A DNA stretch of 64,000 nucleotides, from positions 744,001-808,000 of the forward strand of contig NZ_JAHWFK010000001.1 in NCBI RefSeq assembly GCF_019710575.1, given 5' to 3'. The notes under the pieces are model-generated. The model worked only from the letters and a program-made list of their open reading frames with translations. It did no database searches and had not been told where the DNA came from. The translations under genes and the position numbers were made by a program. The stretch comes from Paractinoplanes polyasparticus. GTDB lineage: Bacteria; Actinomycetota; Actinomycetes; Mycobacteriales; Micromonosporaceae. Shown here piece by piece: positions 16,823 through 24,171 of this stretch. Numbering within the stretch: position 1 is the stretch's first letter; the number at the start of each line of letters is the position of its first letter.

Positions 16823-17047
16823 TCAGCCGCGGAGCCGGTCGATGACATCAGCGGGCAGGAAGACGGCGGTCTCGTCGGCGCCGATGCCGGAGTTGCTGGC
16901 GCGGCCGGCGGCCTGGATCTGCTCGGTGGTGGCCGCGTCGAGGTTCTTGCCGACGAGGACGTAGCCGCCGTCGACCTCCATGATGCTCGGGCAGTCGCCG
17001 TTGCCGGACGAGCCGGTCTTCCACATGAACTTGACGAAGTTGAACAT
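16823..17047 (-). CDS. Small protein heading the XRE-DUF5753 operon
   Basis: A protein of 74 residues with GNGDCPSIMEVDGGYVLVGK near the start, like the small beta-strand partners found in WhiJ-type loci. A GGAAGGACC ribosome-binding site lies just before the ATG. It is the first gene of the leftward operon and has the CTTGTCG repeats upstream. Confidence 0.75.
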   Translation of the reverse strand: MFNFVKFMWKTGSSGNGDCPSIMEVDGGYVLVGKNLDAATTEQIQAAGRASNSGIGADETAVFLPADVIDRLRG

Positions 17048-17126
17048 GGCGGGTCCTTCCGCTCGGTGTTCGGGCTGTTATGCCCGCTGCGATGGTCCCA
17101 CCATTCGTGCGTCAAGTGCGAGCGCG

Positions 17127-17144
17127 CTTGTCGGCTACTTGTCG
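17127..17144. promoter_or_regulatory. CTTGTCG tandem operator-like repeat
   Basis: CTTGTCG occurs at 17127-17133 and 17138-17144, 11 bases apart on one strand, upstream of the leftward XRE operon. It is a variant of the CTTGTAG repeats at 17239-17266 and 10446-10473. Confidence 0.5.
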
Positions 17145-17171
17145 ACAGCTTCTTGATCGTTTTACACGAAA

Positions 17172-17199
17172 GCCCCGGCCAACGTGAAGTGACCGGGGC
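17172..17199. terminator. Hairpin between divergent operons
   Basis: GCCCCGG (17172-17178) pairs with CCGGGGC (17193-17199), with flanking A/T bases on both sides. It separates the two promoter regions and would block read-through between them. Confidence 0.55.
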
Positions 17200-17238
17200 C
17201 ATTGGGGGACCTCGCGTGTCAACTGTAGCTGAATTTGT

Positions 17239-17266
17239 CTACAAGTGCTTTACAAGTTGCTACAAG
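17239..17266. promoter_or_regulatory. Second copy of the CTTGTAG operator, inverted
   Basis: Read on the minus strand it is CTTGTAGCAACTTG, 7 bases, CTTGTAG: the same conserved bases and spacing as 10446-10473. It lies upstream of the long rightward array of small genes and near the start of the leftward XRE operon. Confidence 0.7.
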
Positions 17267-17366
17267 AGTGGTCTGGTGGACGTAGGCACAAGCCATCAAC
17301 TCCCGGCCGGTGCCGGCGCGGCTGAGATCCCCCAGCGCCGGCCGGAATTACTTCCGGAGGACCGTC

Positions 17367-17642
17367 GTGACGACGACCACCACACTCCCGACCTGTCCCG
17401 CCTGGTGCGCCAGCGACCACACCGACAGCGCCACCGTCCACTACCAGGACGACGTCAACCTCACCCAGCGAAACGGTCGCCCCCTGCCGGTCGGCGCATT
17501 CATCGCCAACGGCACCACCGCCGTGTACGTCGGCCAGTACGAACTGACCGCGCACGAGGCCGACCAGCTCGCCCTGCTCCTCGCGGACCGGGTGGCACTG
17601 CTCGCCGAAACCGTCGAGGACGCGAAGGCAGGTGTCCGATGA
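17367..17642 (+). CDS. DUF6907-family protein, second copy
   Basis: A protein of 91 residues beginning with a Thr run, then CPAWC at about 9-13 and His, a beta-rich middle, and a helical end rich in A, D and L, as in DUF6907. GTG at 17367 follows CGGAGG by 6 bases. It is the first gene of the large rightward cluster. A paralogue lies at 2794-3078. Confidence 0.8.
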   Translation: MTTTTTLPTCPAWCASDHTDSATVHYQDDVNLTQRNGRPLPVGAFIANGTTAVYVGQYELTAHEADQLALLLADRVALLAETVEDAKAGVR

Positions 17643-17959
17643 CCGTCCCCGTGACCTTCACCGTCCACGCCGCCGGACACACCACTCCGTGGCCGCAGCA
17701 CCCCACCCTTGCCGAGCTCGGCGAGTTGTTCTGGGACCGCCGCGGGGAGATGACTACCTACCGGCTACAGATCCACGCTGGCAGTCAGGTCCACGAATGG
17801 AGCCCTCGGGTCACACCCCGGGTCGCAGGCCGCGACATCGCGAACCTGCTGTCCAACATCGCTGCCCGGTTGGACGACCCGTGCGCCCGGATCACGTTCG
17901 GCGGGGCCTCTTGGCTGATCAGCGAAATGACCGCCGTCAACGTGACGGTGGGGTGTTGA
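17639..17959 (+). CDS. Hypothetical protein
   Basis: A protein of 106 residues with a predicted alpha/beta mix and no Cys motif. Its ATG overlaps the DUF6907 stop (ATGA). It appears to be translated as a pair with the DUF6907 protein. No family is recognised. Confidence 0.6.
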   Translation: MTVPVTFTVHAAGHTTPWPQHPTLAELGELFWDRRGEMTTYRLQIHAGSQVHEWSPRVTPRVAGRDIANLLSNIAARLDDPCARITFGGASWLISEMTAVNVTVGC

Positions 17960-17962
17960 GCG

Positions 17963-18166
17963 ATGACCGACCTGACTGATGTCCAGCTGGAATGCCTGCA
18001 CCTGGCCCGCGTCGACGGCCTGCAGCGCATCGGCACCTGCTTCTACTCCGCCGGGGCACCCCTTCCCGTCGCCTGGCAGCACGAAGCCGAAGCGATGGTC
18101 CTGGCCGGCCAGCTCGCCGTCACCGGCACCCTCGTCCACCCCGCCGACTACCTCGGAGACCTGTGA
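17963..18166 (+). CDS. Hypothetical small protein
   Basis: A helical protein of 67 residues, 3 bases after the previous stop, with a short hydrophobic C-terminal half. No ribosome-binding site other than the coupled context is evident. No family is recognised. Confidence 0.6.
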   Translation: MTDLTDVQLECLHLARVDGLQRIGTCFYSAGAPLPVAWQHEAEAMVLAGQLAVTGTLVHPADYLGDL

Positions 18167-18357
18167 TGGACCGCCACTACTGCTACGGCACGACCGGCCG
18201 CTTCCAAGCCGACTGCGGCAGCAGCACCGCCCACCTCGAGCACGACTTCACCGACACAGCCCGTGTGTGCGAAGGCGCTCCTGCCGGGTTCGAAGCCGAC
18301 TGCGGCAAGCCGGGCCCGCACCTCGACCACTTCTACAGCTCGGAGGCGCAGCGATGA
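18166..18357 (+). CDS. Small protein with duplicated Cys-His motif
   Basis: A protein of 63 residues in which the unit ADCGxxxxHLxH appears twice (about residues 15-26 and 44-55). The Cys and His spacing would suit metal binding, and the two units suggest an internal duplication. It starts one base inside the previous stop (TGATG). Confidence 0.6.
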   Translation: MDRHYCYGTTGRFQADCGSSTAHLEHDFTDTARVCEGAPAGFEADCGKPGPHLDHFYSSEAQR

Positions 18358-18743
18358 GCGACCGCGTACGCCTCATGGACGCCTTCTCCGCTCTCGGCGC
18401 GGCCGGTGTCGCCGTGTCCTTCCACCAGGAAGGCGCGCACATCGTCGGTGAGGACAACCTCGCCGACCACAAGCGAGCCGCGCAGGCTGTCGGCACTGAC
18501 CGCTGGGTTGGTTGCCACGTCGGCTCCCGCGAGCACGGAGGTTCCTACTTCGACCGGGCCGGGGTGTTGCGGTACCGGCATGACGACAAACCTGTCGTCG
18601 AGTTGTGGTGGTCGTTCAACCACGAGCACCCCGGCCTGGGCTGGCTGATGGTCGACCTGTTCAAGGCCGCAGACCTTTCGGCCTTGTGGCGTGGCGATGT
18701 CGCCGAGTGCGTGATTGTGACCCTCGGTGGTGGCCACCGATGA
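18354..18743 (+). CDS. Hypothetical protein
   Basis: A protein of 129 residues of alpha/beta appearance with a WWSFNHEHPGLGW stretch near 85-97. Both ends overlap neighbours by 4 bases. No family is recognised. Confidence 0.65.
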   Translation: MSDRVRLMDAFSALGAAGVAVSFHQEGAHIVGEDNLADHKRAAQAVGTDRWVGCHVGSREHGGSYFDRAGVLRYRHDDKPVVELWWSFNHEHPGLGWLMVDLFKAADLSALWRGDVAECVIVTLGGGHR

Positions 18744-19015
18744 CCGCCAAGACCCTCGCCCAGTGGCGCCGCGAGTTCCCCGCCTACGACACGGCGATCC
18801 GCGCGGTCGAAGCGCTGCGCGGCACCCGGCTGGTTCCGCACACGGTGGCCCACATCCACCCGGACACCCACACCGTGTCGATCCTCCTGCACGGCTCCCG
18901 CAGGAACACCGAAACCGCTGACCGGCTCCTGCACGACTTCGGCTACCCGGCCGGCGGCTGGGCGCTGGAAGCTGGCCACGACCACGAGATCTGGCGCAAG
19001 CGGGTGGCCCGATGA
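18740..19015 (+). CDS. Hypothetical protein
   Basis: A protein of 91 residues with a helical N-terminal third and a His-rich middle (HTVAHIHPDTH). Coupled to neighbours by 4-base overlaps. No family is recognised. Confidence 0.6.
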   Translation: MTAKTLAQWRREFPAYDTAIRAVEALRGTRLVPHTVAHIHPDTHTVSILLHGSRRNTETADRLLHDFGYPAGGWALEAGHDHEIWRKRVAR

Positions 19016-19197
19016 AAACCGTCGCCCAGCTGCGAGCCGACGTCGACCACCACCGCCGCTGGTATCCGAGCAACGCCCTCGGCACCGCTGACGAAGCCGT
19101 CACCGTCTTGGAACGCCTGACTACCGCCGCCCCGCACGAGGTGTTCGCTCTCCTCGACGAGCTGCGCGGCACCACCACTTCTTCCGTTAGGAGCTGA
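19012..19197 (+). CDS. Hypothetical small helical protein
   Basis: A protein of 61 residues, mostly helical and without a membrane segment. It overlaps the previous gene by 4 bases and is followed closely by the next. No family is recognised. Confidence 0.6.
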   Translation: MKTVAQLRADVDHHRRWYPSNALGTADEAVTVLERLTTAAPHEVFALLDELRGTTTSSVRS

Positions 19198-19200
19198 CCG

Positions 19201-19404
19201 ATGAGCCTCGCCACCTACGCCCCTGCTGCCGGCGACTTCGACGACCGTGACGCCGCCCTGGCCGCGTTCCGTGCCGCTGTCCCGGCCGCCGCAAAGTACG
19301 ACCTGGACGAGCTGACCGCCGAAGGCCCGGTCCGCGTCCATCGCCCGCACCGTTCGGCCGACGAGCGCCGGGCCATCAACGAGTCCCTGCGGGGGTGGTC
19401 CTGA
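19201..19404 (+). CDS. Hypothetical small protein
   Basis: A protein of 67 residues, Asp- and Ala-rich with a basic patch near 50. It starts 3 bases after the previous stop with a TTAGGAGCTGACC leader, giving a good ribosome-binding site. Confidence 0.6.
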   Translation: MSLATYAPAAGDFDDRDAALAAFRAAVPAAAKYDLDELTAEGPVRVHRPHRSADERRAINESLRGWS

Positions 19405-19649
19405 TGGCTGACGTCGTCGTCATGCGCCTGGCAACCTTCGACCGCAGTGGCGAGTTGCGCGAACTGGCAAGCGCAGATGCCGCCCAAGCCGTGATCGACC
19501 AGTTCGGTCACGCGCTCGCCGTGGAGCAGGTCGAAGACTCGATGGGTGTCGCCCTGCTGGTGACGTGCCCCGAGCAGCGTGGTCTTCGCGGCGCCTACCG
19601 CCTGCACTCTCTCGCCTGTGACCGCCAGATCCCGGTGAGTGTCCGATGA
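19404..19649 (+). CDS. Hypothetical protein
   Basis: A protein of 81 residues with beta strands at both ends around an A/E-rich helix. Its ATG shares a base with the previous TGA. No family is recognised. Confidence 0.6.
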   Translation: MADVVVMRLATFDRSGELRELASADAAQAVIDQFGHALAVEQVEDSMGVALLVTCPEQRGLRGAYRLHSLACDRQIPVSVR

Positions 19650-19825
19650 CCCGCCTCGATCGCCGCCGGCACGCTGCGAGGCCCCGTGCCGCTGCGGGCG
19701 TTGAGCTGGTCCAGTTGGGAACGGGCACCGGCTTCGTCCGGGCCATGGAGGCCATCCCCGCCGAGCTGCCCACGTGGGACGGCTTCGACGGGTACGCGTT
19801 CACCGGCCGGACGGTCCAGTCATGA
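19646..19825 (+). CDS. Hypothetical 59-residue protein
   Basis: A short frame with 4-base overlaps on both sides (ATGA at each end), so its existence is supported by coupling. The N-terminal third is Arg-rich, the rest acidic and aromatic. No family is recognised. Confidence 0.55.
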   Translation: MTRLDRRRHAARPRAAAGVELVQLGTGTGFVRAMEAIPAELPTWDGFDGYAFTGRTVQS

Positions 19826-20034
19826 CCCGCTACGTGGACGCCTGGACGTCCCCGCTGAACCTGCACATCGGCGACCGGGCCATCAACCCGGAAGGCCTGG
19901 TCCGCGAGTGGGACGGCCACCAGGGCATCCCGGTGTGCCTGCCCTGTGATCTGGCCATGACCGAGTACGACAACCGCGGCGGGCGGTGCTGCCCGAACTG
20001 TGGCGCCACCGAGCTTGAGCCGGTGATGACGTGA
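19822..20034 (+). CDS. Zinc-ribbon-like small protein
   Basis: A protein of 70 residues with CLPC near 36-39 and CCPNC near 54-58, a four-Cys arrangement typical of a zinc ribbon. Probably a structural metal site. No further domain. Confidence 0.65.
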   Translation: MTRYVDAWTSPLNLHIGDRAINPEGLVREWDGHQGIPVCLPCDLAMTEYDNRGGRCCPNCGATELEPVMT

Positions 20035-20213
20035 CGGAGCCGCAGCGCGCCTACGAGTCCACCGGCCGGCGCTACATCTACGACGGTCAGGGCCGCGAAC
20101 GGGTGCGGGTGAAGCGTTGCCCGAACGACCGGGCCATCCTCGACGACCGCGGTGGAATCTTGTTCTGCCCGGAATGCGAGTGGGCCGGTGACCGGGAGCA
20201 GGTGGCCCGGTGA
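20031..20213 (+). CDS. Zinc-ribbon-like small protein
   Basis: A protein of 60 residues (GTG start) with one Cys near 30 and a CPEC pair near 46-49, the same style as the gene before it. The two may be diverged copies. Confidence 0.6.
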   Translation: MTEPQRAYESTGRRYIYDGQGRERVRVKRCPNDRAILDDRGGILFCPECEWAGDREQVAR

Positions 20214-20449
20214 GCGCCGTTGACGACGCCCGCGCCGAGGCCTTGTTCTGCACCCCGCTGCAGCGTTCGGCCTCCCCGTCGGGCATGCAGGTCCGTGCGG
20301 CTGTGACCGAGCAGCAGGCGTTGTTCACCCGCCGTGCCTGCGCTGCCGTGGTGGCGCAGGAGTTCGGTGAGCACCCCGAACTGGCGGTTGCCCGGATGCG
20401 TTGGGCCATCACCGCGGTCCGCCATGCGTTCGACACCGCCCATGTCTGA
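20210..20449 (+). CDS. Hypothetical small protein
   Basis: A helical protein of 79 residues (GTG start) with two Cys far apart and a C-terminal amphipathic helix. It is the last of the coupled run that began at 17367; a hairpin follows. Confidence 0.6.
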   Translation: MSAVDDARAEALFCTPLQRSASPSGMQVRAAVTEQQALFTRRACAAVVAQEFGEHPELAVARMRWAITAVRHAFDTAHV

Positions 20450-20456
20450 CCCACTC

Positions 20457-20560
20457 CCAGGACGCCCAGCCTGCGCGCCTCCCGCGCCGGATTCCCCCGG
20501 GCTGGGCGTTCCTGGCGGTCGGTCAGACGGACTGCACCGAGAAGCAGGAGACAAGACATG
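20457..20560 (+). promoter_or_regulatory. Hairpin plus start-associated leader, copy 1
   Basis: A strong inverted repeat (20457-20471 with 20500-20515) is followed by TCAGAC at 20523 and ACCGAGAA at 20536, then GGAG and the ATG at 20558. The same order of elements recurs twice downstream. Confidence 0.6.
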
Positions 20561-20815
20561 GCTTTCTGGAACAAGAGCGAGGAAGACGCCTTGCGCGATG
20601 CGTGGAAGGTCCTCGACCGAAGCAACGTCAGCTACGACGCGACCAGTAACAGCTACGAGGTGACCGGCGGGGACAGCCAGCGGCTGAGCCGCAAGACATG
20701 CGAGGCATTCGACATCCTGCGCGACAAGGGATTCCTTGAACTCGAAGAATCTAGGTTTTCAGGCGCTCACTCCGTCCTCCAGTCCCGTGCTGGCATCGAC
20801 TGGTTCTACGCCTGA
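20558..20815 (+). CDS. Hypothetical protein
   Basis: A charged alpha/beta protein of 85 residues, with its own hairpin-leader upstream, so it is probably expressed independently. It has a KTCEAFDIL helix and an aromatic end. No family is recognised. Confidence 0.65.
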   Translation: MAFWNKSEEDALRDAWKVLDRSNVSYDATSNSYEVTGGDSQRLSRKTCEAFDILRDKGFLELEESRFSGAHSVLQSRAGIDWFYA

Positions 20816-20893
20816 CCGCCCGCTATGGCGCCCGACAGGTACGGGCGTCGTGGCGGCTGGTCAGACCTGATCACCGAGAAAGGAACATCCATG
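20816..20893 (+). promoter_or_regulatory. Hairpin plus start-associated leader, copy 2
   Basis: An inverted repeat spans about 20816-20856, followed by TCAGAC at 20861 and GATCACCGAGAAAG at 20869-20882, then GGA and the ATG at 20891. Confidence 0.6.
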
Positions 20894-21040
20894 TCCACTC
20901 CCGGAGAACCGTTCGACCGGTCGCTGCCTGCCGACTTCGGAACGCGTGACCCGAACTTCAAGCCGGCTTTCCGCAACGACCTCGACGAGCCGCAGTCCGA
21001 GGCCTCGGACGAGGACGAACGCGAGCAGGCCGACGCCTGA
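20891..21040 (+). CDS. Acidic 49-residue protein
   Basis: A very acidic, apparently disordered peptide; the last 20 residues are mainly D and E. It has its own leader copy with a ribosome-binding site. It could mimic DNA or act as an inhibitor, but that is only a thought from its charge. Confidence 0.6.
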   Translation: MSTPGEPFDRSLPADFGTRDPNFKPAFRNDLDEPQSEASDEDEREQADA

Positions 21041-21120
21041 ACTGTCGCCTTGCTTCGCAGCTTCGGTTGCGGGGCTTGGCGGTTGTTCAGACGCACTGAT
21101 CACCGAGAAAGAGAGCCATG
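21041..21120 (+). promoter_or_regulatory. Hairpin plus start-associated leader, copy 3
   Basis: An imperfect inverted repeat (about 21045-21082), then TCAGAC at 21087 and CTGATCACCGAGAAAG at 21096-21111, then AGAG and the ATG at 21118. Confidence 0.6.
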
Positions 21121-21327
21121 AGCATTCTGAGCGACTCCCGTGTGAAGCCGTTCGGCGCCGACGGGCATGAGGTCACCACCGACCAGGGCGTGTTCCGCAT
21201 CCTGCCGAACGACGCGCTGGGCTGGGGCATCTACACCGGCGAGCACCTCAACCTGGTGATGACCGAATCGGGGCCGGCGATCGGGTTCGAGTCAGCCGAG
21301 GCCGCGATCAAGGCGCTGCTGGCATGA
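21118..21327 (+). CDS. Hypothetical small protein
   Basis: A beta-rich protein of 69 residues ending in an Ala-rich helix. It heads a coupled run (21118-22477) behind leader copy 3. No family is recognised. Confidence 0.6.
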   Translation: MSILSDSRVKPFGADGHEVTTDQGVFRILPNDALGWGIYTGEHLNLVMTESGPAIGFESAEAAIKALLA

Positions 21328-21584
21328 GCGAACGCACCATCACCCTGACCTCGGAGCAGATGACAGTGCTCCGCAACGGTGGGCACACCTTCGACCGCGG
21401 GCTCGGCCACTCCGTGCGCCTCGTTGCGGCGGGTGGGCCGTACAGCCCGCTGCCCGGGTCTGACGCCGAGGTTGTTCTGTCGGCCGCCGACCTGGACCTG
21501 ATCGAGGGGCGGCCGGAAGGCCTGGTTGTCGCGAACACACTTCGCACCACCGACTGGACTGTGCGGATGGAGGCGACCCGGTGA
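21324..21584 (+). CDS. Small protein, paralogue of 22205-22477
   Basis: A protein of 86 residues. The C-terminal part shows VVLSAADLDLIEGRPEG followed by a T-x-W-x-R stretch, a pattern repeated in the gene at 22205. The N-terminal part differs. The shared module is of unknown function. Confidence 0.65.
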   Translation: MSERTITLTSEQMTVLRNGGHTFDRGLGHSVRLVAAGGPYSPLPGSDAEVVLSAADLDLIEGRPEGLVVANTLRTTDWTVRMEATR

Positions 21585-21775
21585 CCTACCCGACGAACCG
21601 TGATGACCTCGCCCGACACCTGTACGTCGTGGAGCCGTACGGCCCCGAGGTGTCCCTGAACGCGGCCGAGCAGGATGCCGGCGCGCAGGAGTGGGATTGC
21701 GGCGACGTGAAGCCGGAGGATCGGGCTGACTGCTATGAGCGGGCCGACCGGATCCTGGCCGGGGTGGTGTCGTGA
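21581..21775 (+). CDS. Hypothetical small acidic protein
   Basis: A protein of 64 residues (GTG start), acidic with Asp/Glu clusters and two Cys. Coupled on both sides. No family is recognised. Confidence 0.6.
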   Translation: MTYPTNRDDLARHLYVVEPYGPEVSLNAAEQDAGAQEWDCGDVKPEDRADCYERADRILAGVVS

Positions 21776-21987
21776 GCCTTCTCCCCTCCTACCGCCAGTC
21801 GACGGTCCTGCCCGACGGGCGGCGCATCTTCATCGGTGACACGGTGACGGGCTCCTACTGGGCTCACAACGACGTCCGCGGCACGGTGATCGGCTGGACC
21901 GCCGGCGTGTTCACGGTCGACATCGAAGCGGCGAGTTCGATCGAGCTGCGGCCGGAGAACATCCTGACGGTCGAGGCGGCCCAGTGA
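21772..21987 (+). CDS. Small beta-barrel-like protein
   Basis: A protein of 71 residues with short alternating strands (GDTVTGSYW, GTVIGWTAGVF) like an SH3-type barrel. GTG start overlapping the previous stop. Function unknown. Confidence 0.6.
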   Translation: MSLLPSYRQSTVLPDGRRIFIGDTVTGSYWAHNDVRGTVIGWTAGVFTVDIEAASSIELRPENILTVEAAQ

Positions 21988-22208
21988 GCGCCTACCGCAA
22001 TGACAGCCGGGTGCAGATCGGCTTGTACGACGCCTACGTCGGCGACCACTACATCTTCGCGGCGACCCGGGACGACTGGGTGGTGGGCCCGCGCGAGGCT
22101 CGCTCGTTCATGGACGACAACGACGCGATCGGTGAGGTCATCGAACGCTGCCCGCACTTCACCTCGTTCGACGAGGCGATCCGCTCCCTGATCGGGGACC
22201 CGCAGTGA
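21984..22208 (+). CDS. Hypothetical small protein
   Basis: A protein of 74 residues with aromatic strands in the first half and an acidic helical second half. 4-base overlaps on both sides. No family is recognised. Confidence 0.6.
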   Translation: MSAYRNDSRVQIGLYDAYVGDHYIFAATRDDWVVGPREARSFMDDNDAIGEVIERCPHFTSFDEAIRSLIGDPQ

Positions 22209-22477
22209 GCGCCCCAACGATCACCTTGTTCCGGGCAGCTTTCGACAAGCTGCGTGAGGGCCGGGCGACGGTGGCGCTGCCGGACAGTGAGGGCCGGCGG
22301 GTCTTCCTGTTCACCAAACGGGTGTGGTCGTCGGACCGGATCCCGGCGCCGCAGCCCTCGGTGGTGCTGTCCGACGCCGACCTGGATGCCATTGAGCGGG
22401 AGCCGCAGGGGGTGCCGGTCACCGATGCCGCCTCGACGGGCAGTTGGAGAATCCGGCTGGAGCGACCGAACCGATGA
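22205..22477 (+). CDS. Small protein, paralogue of 21324-21584
   Basis: A protein of 90 residues sharing the VVLSDADLDAIEREPQG and W-R-I-R module with the 21324 gene, separated from it by three genes. The N-terminal 40 residues are basic and different. This suggests duplication followed by divergence. Confidence 0.65.
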   Translation: MSAPTITLFRAAFDKLREGRATVALPDSEGRRVFLFTKRVWSSDRIPAPQPSVVLSDADLDAIEREPQGVPVTDAASTGSWRIRLERPNR

Positions 22478-22549
22478 CCGACATGAAGAAGGGCCGCGCG
22501 GTAGCTGTCGAGGCGGTGCGTGGCCCTGTAAACCCCCGAGGAGGCTCTC

Positions 22550-22681
22550 ATGAGCAACGTACAACAGCACTGGCTGAACTGTCGCCGCGAGTGGAAGCCG
22601 ACCCCGCACACGGTCAGCGAACTGGCCGGCGCCCTCAACCGCCCGTACAAGGGCCGCACCGCCGGGCCCGGCGCACGGTGA
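22550..22681 (+). CDS. Hypothetical 43-residue protein
   Basis: A short frame opened by an ATG right behind GAGGAGG and closed by a TGA that overlaps the next ATG. The product is basic with three Trp. The competing frame (22474-22863) would run through low-quality sequence, so the split into two genes is preferred. Confidence 0.5.
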   Translation: MSNVQQHWLNCRREWKPTPHTVSELAGALNRPYKGRTAGPGAR

Positions 22682-22863
22682 TGGGCAGAAGGTTGGATCA
22701 TCTGACCGAGACGCAGCAGCGGATCTACCGGGAGACGCTGGACAAGGTGATCGGTGAGGGCCGGGACGTGCGCGATGTGCTGCCGCTGATCGAGGGTGCG
22801 TCGGAGGATCTGGCAGCGGTGGCGGACGAGTTCTGCGCCGGCGCGGGTGAGGGCTATCGCTGA
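22681..22863 (+). CDS. Small helical protein
   Basis: A helical protein of 60 residues with alternating charges. ATG at 22681 overlaps the previous stop; an in-frame ATG at 22474 would extend it to 129 residues. No family is recognised. Confidence 0.6.
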   Translation: MGRRLDHLTETQQRIYRETLDKVIGEGRDVRDVLPLIEGASEDLAAVADEFCAGAGEGYR

Positions 22864-23033
22864 TGGCCCAGGTGCTGGTTGCCTCGGACGACGGCGCAAC
22901 TGTGGTGGAGATCGTGCAGGACGACGAGGTTGGCGCGTTCGGGGTGTGCCCGTGCGGTGACCGGATCAGCGACCGCGGGCACTTCGAGGACACCGTGCAA
23001 GCCGTTGAGGTCCACGTCGACACGCGGCACTGA
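22863..23033 (+). CDS. Hypothetical 56-residue protein
   Basis: An acidic protein with a CPCG motif near 29-32 and a His pair at the end. The ATG shares a base with the previous stop. It closes the rightward run before the opposed gene at 23048. Confidence 0.55.
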   Translation: MAQVLVASDDGATVVEIVQDDEVGAFGVCPCGDRISDRGHFEDTVQAVEVHVDTRH

Positions 23034-23047
23034 CCAGATGGCCCCGC

Positions 23048-23311
23048 TCAGCTCTCCTTCGTGGAGGCGGGCGGGGCTTCCTTCTGTACGTATGGCGCGA
23101 GTGCCGACAGCGCTGCTGCCGGGTCCGCCGCGATCCAGCGCATAAGCGCACCGAATAGGGCTTGGGGTTCGCTGCCGCCGATCCGGGCTTCCATGTATGC
23201 GTTGAGCTCGGCCGACCTGCCCCGATTCCCCACGACTTCACCGAAGCGCTTCCACCGCTCTGCCGGTGCTCGGAGTCGCTGGATGGGTGTGTGGGTGTCG
23301 GGTTCCGGCAT
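23048..23311 (-). CDS. Small DNA-binding-like protein, divergent regulator candidate
   Basis: A protein of 87 residues, basic N-terminal half with an AELNAYMEARIGG helix and an Ala-rich C-terminal half. It is the only leftward gene between two rightward runs and faces a promoter region with two TTGTGGCTACA repeats, the typical position of a local repressor. No HTH can be assigned with certainty. Confidence 0.55.
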   Translation of the reverse strand: MPEPDTHTPIQRLRAPAERWKRFGEVVGNRGRSAELNAYMEARIGGSEPQALFGALMRWIAADPAAALSALAPYVQKEAPPASTKES

Positions 23312-23327
23312 GTGATCAGCCTAGCGC

Positions 23328-23382
23328 TTGTGGCTACACGAACGGCATGAGTACCCGCACGGGTCATTCCTTTGTGGCTACA
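23328..23382. promoter_or_regulatory. Duplicated TTGTGGCTACA operator-like sites
   Basis: TTGTGGCTACA occurs at 23328-23338 and 23372-23382. The second copy extends to the partial palindrome TTTGTGGCTACAAA. A -10-like TAGACT follows at 23389. The sites lie between the divergent genes 23048-23311 and 23427-23672. Confidence 0.6.
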
Positions 23383-23426
23383 AACGCGTAGACTGTGGGT
23401 ACAAAATCAACCGCTTGAGGAGCGCC

Positions 23427-23672
23427 ATGACCAAGTACCGCGTGTACCTGCAGACCGGCGCCAGCGTCGCCGTGACGGTTGAAGTCGCTGACGACCTGCC
23501 CGAGGACGAAGCCCGCGAGCAGGCCATCGAGAAGGCCTTCGACGAAGCGCCGAGCAGCAGCCTTTGCATCCACTGCTCCGGCTACGGGCAGGAGTGGAGC
23601 CGGGACCTCGGCGATCTGGAACTGGAGCGCGACAACGACGGCCGCGAGGCAATGCCGGAGAAGGTGTCCTGA
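23427..23672 (+). CDS. Hypothetical protein with CxxC
   Basis: A protein of 81 residues with an N-terminal strand pair, an acidic helix and a CIHC motif near 47-50. GAGG lies 6-9 bases before the ATG. It is the first gene of the second long rightward run. Confidence 0.65.
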   Translation: MTKYRVYLQTGASVAVTVEVADDLPEDEAREQAIEKAFDEAPSSSLCIHCSGYGQEWSRDLGDLELERDNDGREAMPEKVS

Positions 23673-23854
23673 TGGATTCCGCCACCAAGCTTGCCGCCCT
23701 GCACACGTTCCTGACCGATCTGGCCGACGAGCTTGCCGAGGACAGTTCCGGCGACGGGGGTGAGGAGCGCGACCCGATCGGTGTGGGCTGGCAGCGCGCC
23801 TGCGAGCACTACGCCGCCGAGATCCGCAAGAAGCTCACGGAGGTGTTCGTCTGA
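23672..23854 (+). CDS. Small helical protein
   Basis: A protein of 60 residues, two helices joined by a Gly-rich acidic loop. ATG shares a base with the previous stop. No family is recognised. Confidence 0.6.
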   Translation: MDSATKLAALHTFLTDLADELAEDSSGDGGEERDPIGVGWQRACEHYAAEIRKKLTEVFV

Positions 23855-24171
23855 TGCCCACCGACCTAACCGCCCTGTCCGACGACGATCTGTACGCCGA
23901 GACTCTGAGAGCTCTCCGCGAGTCGATCCCTGCTCAACTTTCGCCGCTCGGCGCGACCGCGTTCGGTTTCCTGTCTGCCCTGTCCGCCGAGTCGGAGCGC
24001 CGGGCGGGATCCAAGGGGCACGACGGCTACTGCGACGGCAGCATCTACTCCCGAGCCTGCGAGCAAGCCTTGGCGGAACACGCTGGGAGGGCCCCAAGCC
24101 TGACCGTGACCACCTGCAGGTGTTTCGCGGGGCTGAGTGCTGCCGACCGCATGGCCAGGGGAATCCGATGA
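23854..24171 (+). CDS. Hypothetical protein with three Cys
   Basis: A protein of 105 residues with a helical N-terminal half and three or four Cys in the second half (CDGS, YSRAC, TCRC). Metal binding is possible. Coupled on both sides. Confidence 0.6.
   Translation: MPTDLTALSDDDLYAETLRALRESIPAQLSPLGATAFGFLSALSAESERRAGSKGHDGYCDGSIYSRACEQALAEHAGRAPSLTVTTCRCFAGLSAADRMARGIR

Noticed and set aside
20891..21040. A prokaryotic ubiquitin-like (Pup) protein because of its small acidic sequence
   Set aside because: The C terminus lacks the Gly-Gly-Glu/Gln ending.
22474..22863. A single 129-residue gene
   Set aside because: The middle of this frame is low quality and competes with a 43-residue gene that has a strong ribosome-binding site; two coupled genes fit better, though the long form is not excluded.
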